Shown here: piece after piece, positions 53,817-61,300 of the stretch
Layout of the letters: each line of letters opens with the position of its first letter
Position numbering within the stretch: the stretch's first letter is position 1
From: Phycisphaerae bacterium
GTDB taxonomy: Bacteria; Planctomycetota; Phycisphaerae; UBA1845; Fen-1342
Direction: 5' to 3'
Assembly: GCA_028277645.1 (NCBI GenBank)
Contig: JANQFV010000054.1
Coordinates: 124,001 to 188,000 of the forward strand
Length of the DNA stretch: 64,000 nt
Made by a program: the position numbers and the translations under genes
Notes under the pieces: generated by a model
Database searches by the model: none
Told to the model about the DNA's origin: nothing
Seen by the model: the letters and a program-made list of their open reading frames with translations, nothing else

Positions 53817-54062
53817 TCAGGGTCGCGGGACATGCTGTTGATTTGCATCCAGTTCGTGGCTGAACCCGTCACGATAGCCGCGACAGTAGATGTCGAGGTA
53901 TCGCCGGATGTCCGATTGACCGAACCACGGGTTTCCACGAAGAATGTCTGCTGCTTCATCGACCAGCTTGGACCGAAGCACCCCATTGAAACCCAAGAGG
54001 TCGTCTTTCAGATATTCGCTAATAATGCTCTCGGCGGTCGCAAGATGTACATCGCCTCCCAT
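53817..54062 (-). CDS. Small hypothetical protein beside the island
   Basis: An ATG with AAAGGA seven bases upstream; 81 residues: 'ATAESIISEYLKDDLLGFNG', 'GNPWFGQSDIRRYLDIYCRG', ending 'DANQQHVPRP'. Soluble, mainly helical by composition. No family recognised. The good ribosome-binding site and composition support a real gene just outside the right att core. Confidence 0.5.
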   Translation of the reverse strand: MGGDVHLATAESIISEYLKDDLLGFNGVLRSKLVDEAADILRGNPWFGQSDIRRYLDIYCRGYRDGFSHELDANQQHVPRP

Positions 54063-54312
54063 AGCCTTGTCCTTTCATTCGCTGTAATCGAACTTCATCG
54101 GAACCTCATCCTCGTCCAAGTCCGCACCTCACTTATCCTACTTGAAATAGTCGATGAGTTGCCAGAGCTTCTTCCCGTAAGGGATGAAGAGGTGGAGCAG
54201 AACGTAAACCTGTTCCCGATCCATCATCTTGCCCGTTGGATGGCCCGCTCGCAACCGACCGTGATCGGGAGTACATATCGATCGGACTCCGTACCAAGCA
54301 CGGGGAGTAGCT

Positions 54313-54546
54313 ATGACGGCCCGCCGAGTCGCAACACTTCAAGAATGGTACAACGAGCATTGGGGTAAGGCAGAAGACATCAGCGCGGAACTCCTGCGCG
54401 TCACCGAGCGCCACCCGTCTGCCGCCGCTCCCAAGCTCCCGTCGACCGTGACTCAGTCGCCCGAAGCGGGGATCACACCCCACAGCGAGACGAATTCGTC
54501 GACCTTGCCGCCCTTCTGCGTGACTTTGACCGCAACACCGACGTAG
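54313..54546 (+). CDS. Doubtful small frame overlapping the end of the next gene
   Basis: An ATG with GGGGAG five bases upstream opens 'MTARRVATLQEWYNEHWGKA', which looks protein-like for ~35 residues, then runs antisense into the 3' end of the leftward secreted-protein gene with poor composition. Possibly a gene fragment. Low support. Confidence 0.25.
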   Translation: MTARRVATLQEWYNEHWGKAEDISAELLRVTERHPSAAAPKLPSTVTQSPEAGITPHSETNSSTLPPFCVTLTATPT

Positions 54547-57215
54547 CACGGCCCCTTGCAGTTGCCGTCCATGTGGATCGACACGTTGAAGCGGCATTCG
54601 CCGGTCGGATCGCCCTTGTCATCTAGCACCTGGGTCATGTCTTCGGTCTTAAAGTTCTTTGACCCCGGGCCGGTCGGGCTGTCGAACCGGGCTTGGCAAT
54701 CGACCCACTCACCTTCACCGGGGTCGCCGTCTTGTTCCGGCTGCCAGCACCGGACCACTGGACTGATGGTCCAGCAGGCTTCGGCATCCTTCGCACACTT
54801 TGTCGTGAAGACATATCCGCTGATCGAGGTTGTACCTTCTGGTATCGCTAGGTTGGTCGTGGACATCTTCTCGATGATCTTCAGCATGATGATGTTCCAC
54901 GCCTGCCGCAGGTCGGAAACACTCGAGAGACCGAAGAGCGAATCGCCGAAGTTCCAGAGGTCCAGCACGATCGAGACGATCGGCCCGGCCGCCTTCTTGC
55001 CAGCGATCTTGGCGATGGCCTTCTCGGCCAGCACCTTGGCCGCCTCCGTGAGGCCCTCCTTGATCTGATCCTGGATGTACTTCCAGACATCGAAGTCGGG
55101 GCTGGTGAACTGCTTAATTGTGCTCAGGTCGTCCAAACCGTCGCGCACCCGCTGGATTTGCGCGTGAAGCCCTTCCAGTACGGCCTTCTTCGCCGGCGAC
55201 AAGTCATCATTGGCGTCGATAATCAGCTTGAGCAGAGCCTGAAGTGACTTCAGCGCCGTGTCCAGCTTTGTCGCGTCCAGGCTGTCCAGTGCGGCGTTAT
55301 TGCAGTTGATGAAATCGACGAGCCCCTGCCACGCGGCTCCACCCAGGCTCTGCTCGCCAGTCAGCAGCGTGCCCAGCAGCTCGATCAGCCGCACTTCTTT
55401 GACCAGGTCGTTGTCTTCCAGGTCATCGATTTCGTCATTGAGCTCCTTGCGGATCTTCTCGAGATGATCGAGCAGTTCCGCGATGCTCTCACCGTCAAGC
55501 GCTTCATCGTCCTCGAGAATGTTGATCTCTTCGTCGCCGCCGCAATAAAACACGCCCGGGTCGTTCGCATCGTACGCCTCGATCGTCCAGGCATATTGCT
55601 CGCCCGGCAGCAACGGTGCCGCGTTATCCGGGAACGGCGTCTGTGGCTCGGTCAGATCCTCGATCGTCCAATCCGGATCGAAAAACTCGACGATGTCATT
55701 CGTACTAAACCCGTCCGGAACGCGCCACATGCTCAGTCGATACAGCGCGTCCGGTTCCGGACACGGCCCCCACGCAAACCCCGGAATCGCCGCGTTCGTC
55801 GTTCGTCCCGGCAGCGGACAGATCGGCACCAGCGGACCGGCGGGCGGCAGCGGGTGCACCGGTCCATCCATCGCCGCCAGCATCAGATCCACATCAAAAA
55901 AGTCGAGGTCCAGGTCGTAGTCCGTATTGAACGCCGCCTCGCAGTGTTCATCGGCGGGCACATTCTCGCCTTCATAGCAGCGCTGCAACTGGGCCAGGTC
56001 GCCCAGGTCACGCCCGCCATCGTGGTTGTGATCGAAGTTGAGTCCGCGCCGCCGCGAGTTGGACGTATCACACACATCAAACAGCATCGTCACGCTAAGC
56101 CAGCCGATCCCGGCCAGATTGTGCTTTCCGCCAACCTCGATCCACAGCGTCTGCCCGGCCACCACCGGCACGTGTACCAGCGACCCCAGGCCACACTCCG
56201 GGTAGTTGTCATCCGTCGCAACCGGCTCGGCATTGGGATCGCACCCCGCCCCGTCATACACCGCCAGTTTCGTGTTGTAGGCTGATCCACACGTTTCGAT
56301 GCGCGCCAACCCATCCACTGCGGCCGCGTATTGAAACCACACATTGCGCCCACTGATGAACGCCCCCGATCCATCCACGGTCGCAAACAGCGTGTTGAAC
56401 GGCAGCGTCTCCTCGTCCGCGATCAGCGCCGCATTCGCACAGTCGTCGTTGGTCGGCGGCGTACACGGTGGTACCGCGTACGCATCCATGCACAGTTGCA
56501 CCGCCGGCGAATCCGGCGTCGAGACGCATACCGGCACGGCGCAAGACGTCCCCGCGTTGCGATCAAAGAACACACCGTTGGCGAAGCTGTCGACCGCGCA
56601 TTGGTCGTTCGGGTCGTGCGTTGTCCACGGCACTTCAGAGACTGTGATCAGCGGGAAAGGTGGTATCCCCTCCAGCCCCGGATCATAAATCAGTTCGTCA
56701 AAGGGCGGGCCCAACCTGGTGAAGATGTAGATTGGCTGCACGCCGAAGTCGAATTGAAGTTGCCCGCCATGCGCGTCCTCGATCACCGCCTGAAGTTGCC
56801 CTGGCGTCGGGCCGGCCAGCGTAATCTGCACGTCCCACTGGCCCTGACCGGGGATCTCAATCGGGTCCACGCTGCGCAAATCCAGTTGCTCGATTTGGAT
56901 CGGCGCCATCACGCCCGGTTCGTTCGGGTCGACGACGATGTCGCTCAAGCGACTCACGACGACATCCGGACCGGAGAAGTTCCCGCCTTGCACTGGCACC
57001 GGACCGACAAAAGGCAGTGAACCCGGGCCGAAGAAGTCTGGCGGGATCGGCGGAACGTCGGTAGTGCCGAACTCCCAAACCCCACCCTGAGCCACGTCGA
57101 AGCAGTCCGGCCCCGGGAGCACGATAACCGGTGGGTCAGCTTGTGCGTTCATCCCCGCAAGCAAGACGATCACGATTGCCAGCGCGCCACGGCGCGTAGT
57201 TCCTCTGCGGTTCAC
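54453..57215 (-). CDS. Secreted protein with PPC-like and dockerin-like domains and helical C-terminal half
   Basis: A GTG start is chosen because GGAGG lies seven bases upstream and the next residues form a signal peptide ('LAIVIVLLAGMNAQA'); the frame extends to 57305. Residues ~30-230 are beta-rich. Residues ~255-385 are PPC-like ('PTNDDCANAALIADEE', 'LWIEVGGKHNLAGIGWLSVT'). A dockerin-like pair lies at ~388-455 ('NFDHNHDGGRDLGDL', 'DYDLDLDFFDVDL'). A fibronectin-like segment follows ('YRLSMWRVPDGFS'), then a ~250-residue charged helical region ('LLDHLEKIRKELNDEIDDLE', 'AEKAIAKIAGKKAAGPIVSI'), and a Cys-containing end domain. No enzyme motif. Function unknown; surface location inferred. 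Confidence 0.85.
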   Translation of the reverse strand: MNRRGTTRRGALAIVIVLLAGMNAQADPPVIVLPGPDCFDVAQGGVWEFGTTDVPPIPPDFFGPGSLPFVGPVPVQGGNFSGPDVVVSRLSDIVVDPNEPGVMAPIQIEQLDLRSVDPIEIPGQGQWDVQITLAGPTPGQLQAVIEDAHGGQLQFDFGVQPIYIFTRLGPPFDELIYDPGLEGIPPFPLITVSEVPWTTHDPNDQCAVDSFANGVFFDRNAGTSCAVPVCVSTPDSPAVQLCMDAYAVPPCTPPTNDDCANAALIADEETLPFNTLFATVDGSGAFISGRNVWFQYAAAVDGLARIETCGSAYNTKLAVYDGAGCDPNAEPVATDDNYPECGLGSLVHVPVVAGQTLWIEVGGKHNLAGIGWLSVTMLFDVCDTSNSRRRGLNFDHNHDGGRDLGDLAQLQRCYEGENVPADEHCEAAFNTDYDLDLDFFDVDLMLAAMDGPVHPLPPAGPLVPICPLPGRTTNAAIPGFAWGPCPEPDALYRLSMWRVPDGFSTNDIVEFFDPDWTIEDLTEPQTPFPDNAAPLLPGEQYAWTIEAYDANDPGVFYCGGDEEINILEDDEALDGESIAELLDHLEKIRKELNDEIDDLEDNDLVKEVRLIELLGTLLTGEQSLGGAAWQGLVDFINCNNAALDSLDATKLDTALKSLQALLKLIIDANDDLSPAKKAVLEGLHAQIQRVRDGLDDLSTIKQFTSPDFDVWKYIQDQIKEGLTEAAKVLAEKAIAKIAGKKAAGPIVSIVLDLWNFGDSLFGLSSVSDLRQAWNIIMLKIIEKMSTTNLAIPEGTTSISGYVFTTKCAKDAEACWTISPVVRCWQPEQDGDPGEGEWVDCQARFDSPTGPGSKNFKTEDMTQVLDDKGDPTGECRFNVSIHMDGNCKGPCYVGVAVKVTQKGGKVDEFVSLWGVIPASGD

Positions 57216-58352
57216 GACTGTGCCTCCGGGTTTCTCGCGTCGCCGCCCGCGAATGTCGCCTTGGCATCGCGTGCACGGCGCTAGTCGCCGTAGCCGAATA
57301 GACATGCTGCGGCCCGAACTGACATCCCACTACGGAATATAGCACAAAATTAGTGCGTTTTGTCGGAAATCTTGTGGAGTCGCAATCTAAGAGCCGCAAC
57401 CGACGTCCAGGCCAATGCAACGCTCCTTCTTCCACATTGTCCGCTGCGGCCCATTCGGTGTGCTGGTCTGTGGGCGGGCCGGACGTCGCCGTTCGTGTAA
57501 ATTGACAGCGCGAAGGGGTGTGGCTGTATGGGCCTAAACCGTGATCCTACACGGTCCCGGCAGACGTACGAGCGTCACGGTCGGTCCGGCACCAACTCGA
57601 ACACGGCTCCGGCGCGGCGTGAAGTCGCGCACTACGCAATGACTGTTCGTCAGCGTGCGGTGAGTTTGTCAAATACGGTCCGCGCTGTGGGGGGCCACCG
57701 ATTCTTGCGCGGCCGATTGGTTGGCCGCACAAGAACGACTCAACTCGCGCTTTATTCATGAACTGGCAGATTGTCCTCCTGAATACAGTGAAAACGTCGG
57801 TGGTTATGTGCGCGAAAGATGCACGACATGTGCACTGGCAGATTTCGGTTTGTGTCTGCTGCGAAACGACTTGGGCGTAGGTATGGGGGCGATCGGAAGT
57901 TGCGATTCCGGCTCTCATCTTGCTCATAACCCGAAGGCGTGCCGCGGACATAGCACAACGGAATAGATTATCCGGAGTCACAACACTGCTGCGTAGCTAA
58001 ATACTCTTCCGAGCGCCGTGTGTGTGAGCGTACGGTTAAGATTTGTTGAGCTTCGCTCTTGATTTTTCGGATAAGACAGTGTCAAATGAGAAACAAAGGC
58101 ACTTCGGGCCGATTGGGACTGAAGCCGGCTGACTGTTCGGATCCGCCGGCCAACAGCACGCATTGAACGGAAGTACTGGGCCGTTTCCTAGTCTCATTCA
58201 TTTCTGCGCCTGCGCTGTACGCCGTGATCAGGTCAAACAGGAGTAGGGCGCGCGGCGACGATCCGAATGTGCGAGGACGTGAGGAGTCGGCTGGTAGGAA
58301 GCATGCGCGCCGCGCACGGGTGGCTTGTGTGCGGACCGTGAGGAGGATGGCG
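57216..58352. other. Intergenic region before the giant RTX gene
   Basis: About 1.1 kb with no gene I can support. Frames of up to 144 codons exist on both strands, all without ribosome-binding sites. It is expected to contain divergent promoters for the two large secreted-protein genes. Confidence 0.5.
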
Positions 58353-61300
58353 ATGAATGCGCGAATCGGGGCCTCTATTGTACTGTTTGCACTTCCGCTG
58401 CTCAGCAATGCCGGTACCGTTGACCGAGCGCAGGGTATCCCTGAGCTTCCATCGACCGCACGCGTTGTAGTTCCCGTAGATGGCACGTGGAACGTCCTCG
58501 ACGAGCTGATGACCGAAGGGTCGTTCTACGCCCCCATTTTTTCGTATACGTCACCCACGCCGATCCAGATCGACGTCACCGACCTGTTCGTGGTGTCGGA
58601 CCAAAACGAACTGTATCTGGATGGTGTGCTGCTGGGTGCCACTCCGCCAATGCCCGACTGGCAGGCACTGTCTCCGCCGGTCGGCCCCCTGGATCCTCCC
58701 TATACGACCGACCCGGACGTCGCCTGGAGCACGCCGGAATTCAGCAAGCAGTCATTCGCTTTGCCCGCTGGCACGCACGTGCTGACGCTGCGCAACATCC
58801 ACATTCCGCTGGATGAAGACAACGCGCCATTTGTGGACGGAACGGTCGCATTCCGCCTGGTGCCGGAACCGACGTCGGCGGCGCTGTTGCTACTTGGGGG
58901 CCTACTGGCTTTTGGAGTTCGGCGCCGCCGCCGGCTGTCAGTCGCGCGTGCAGGTCTGGCCGCGATGGTGGCTTTGCTGGTGTGGGCACCGAACCAGGTG
59001 CGGGCTGGGACACCTTGCGGTCCGATCGAGGCGGATGTCGTCAGCAACGCGCTCGAAATCGTCGGTACCACTGGCAGCGACGACTTCCGCGTCGCGATAA
59101 GCGGCAGTAACCCGGCCGTAGTCGAGATCTTCAATCCGGCGACATCAACGACGCCGAGCTGCAGCTTCGACTCGACCGCAACACCGTTCAACACGATTCG
59201 CGTGATCGCGGGCGACGGCGACGACACAATCGTCATCGACGACTCAAACGGTATTTTGTCCGACTCGTGGATCATCGACATTGACGGCGGGGGCGGCGAA
59301 GACCTTGTGCTGGGCGGCATCGATTTGACGGTCGTCTCGCTGATCGATGCGCTGAACATGATCGCGGCATTGCAGCAGTCGCAGGGGTTGATCGATCGCG
59401 TGCTCGACCTGCTGGACGATCCCGTGTCCGGTTGTAACACCGCGCCGTGTCTCGTCACGAACGCCGCGGTGACGCTGGAAAGCGCCGGCAGCGACCTCAT
59501 CATTCCAACCGCCGCCTATGTCCGCGATATCGAGAGCGAACTTGTGCAGCCTTCGGCACAAGCCGTTCGCGACGCACACAGCCGAATCGCCAATTATGTC
59601 CAGGGATTCATTGTCGGCGATGCGCTGGACCTCGCGGCCGACGCGGATGCCCTGACGACGGATGTCGAGATCATGGTGGACGAGTTCGAGCTGCTGCTGC
59701 CCGTAGCGCAGGACTTACTCGTGCGAGCCGAGACGCTCTATTCACAAGCTTCGAACCTTGGGTTGAATGCGCAGAACGGCGATGGCGTCGCAGCGTTTAC
59801 GCAGACAATCGAGAATCACGTGCTTGCCATCGAAGAGCTGAGCGTCTTCTGTGCGGAGGATCCAGAGCCGACCGAAACGGAGTTCGACGAGGACCTCCAG
59901 GATCCCAACGGCCTGCCAGCGCCATGTGCTGAGCTTGAGCGCCGAATCGAAGCTCTTGAGGCCATTACCGACGGCGTCGAGGCCAGCGTGGACCAGGTGG
60001 AGGCGGAAGGTGACGGCATCGAGGCCGATGGCGACCAGCTCGAGCTGGATGCTGACGCGCTCGGTGATGATGAGAACCCGCTGTCGAACTCGGCGCAGAT
60101 TATCGTCGACGGCGATCAGCTCGTTCTCAATGCTGACGGCGTGCACGCGAACGCGGATGCGCTCAACGCCGATTGGGAAGCGTGGGTGGCAACGACCGAG
60201 ACGGACCTCGAAGGCCGCGGCAGCACGATGCACGCGCGCGGCCAGAACGAAGTCCTCGCGGCGGCTGATGCGCTCGAAAGCCAGGCCCAGGCAGATGTGA
60301 AAGCGGCGGCTGATGCATTACGCGTCGAGGCTGACCTGATCATGAGCGATCTGGACGCACTGATGATCGTTGCCGCCCCGCTGCTGCGGGACGACCTGGC
60401 CAAGGCCGGCAACCCGGGTTGCCCGGTGACACCAACGAACATTCTCAGAGGCGGCCCGGGAAATGACGTGCTGCTCGGCACGACCGGTAGCGATCGCATT
60501 GACGGTGGCGACGATGCCGACCTGATCATCGGAGCTGGCGGCGCCGACCTCCTTAACGGCGATGACGGGAATGATCTGATCTTCGGTGGCGGCGGCAACG
60601 ACGAGATTCACGGCGGCGCCAAGGTCGACGTTATCGTCGGCAACAAGGGCGATGACTGCCTCTTCGGCGGCGGTGGCCAAACCCTGACACGCGGTACGCT
60701 CTCGGTCGAACTCGGCGATCTGTTCTTCGGCGTCGATGGCCACGACAACATAGTCAGTGGCGAAGACGAGAGTGACACACTTACCGAAATCGACTTTGCG
60801 CTCGGCGGTGATGGTGATGACTGGATACGCCTCAGCCATGGTGGCACGTTGACGGTCAACACGTTCAGCTTCCAGTTCGGCAACCTCGCTTTCGGCGGCC
60901 CCGGCGAAGACGACATACTGACACGCGATGGCGTGGACGTACTCTTCGGTGGCGACGACAATGACGTGATCGAAGCCGGCAAGGGCTTCCTGTTGACCAT
61001 CGGCAGCGGCAGCAGTGCTTTTCGGTTGGCGCTGGGCGACTTGCTTTTCGGCGGAACCGGTGGCGACGTAATTCACGGGGATGACCCTGACGCCGACCGG
61101 GCCGACGACGATATCGATGCCATCTTCGGCCGCGACGGCGACGACATCATTCACGGGTATGGCGGTGGCACGCTGAGCGTGGGCGACGTCAGCAATCCGG
61201 ATTTCGAGCTGAAACTCGGCAACCTGATCTTCGGTGGTAGTCAAGACGACGAGATCGACACGCTCGACGGCATCGACGTGATCTTCTGCGGCGAGAACGA

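Noticed and set aside
53550..54368. 272-codon plus-strand frame across the att core
   Set aside because: It runs through the integrase leader, poly-G and terminator, has low-quality composition and no ribosome-binding site.
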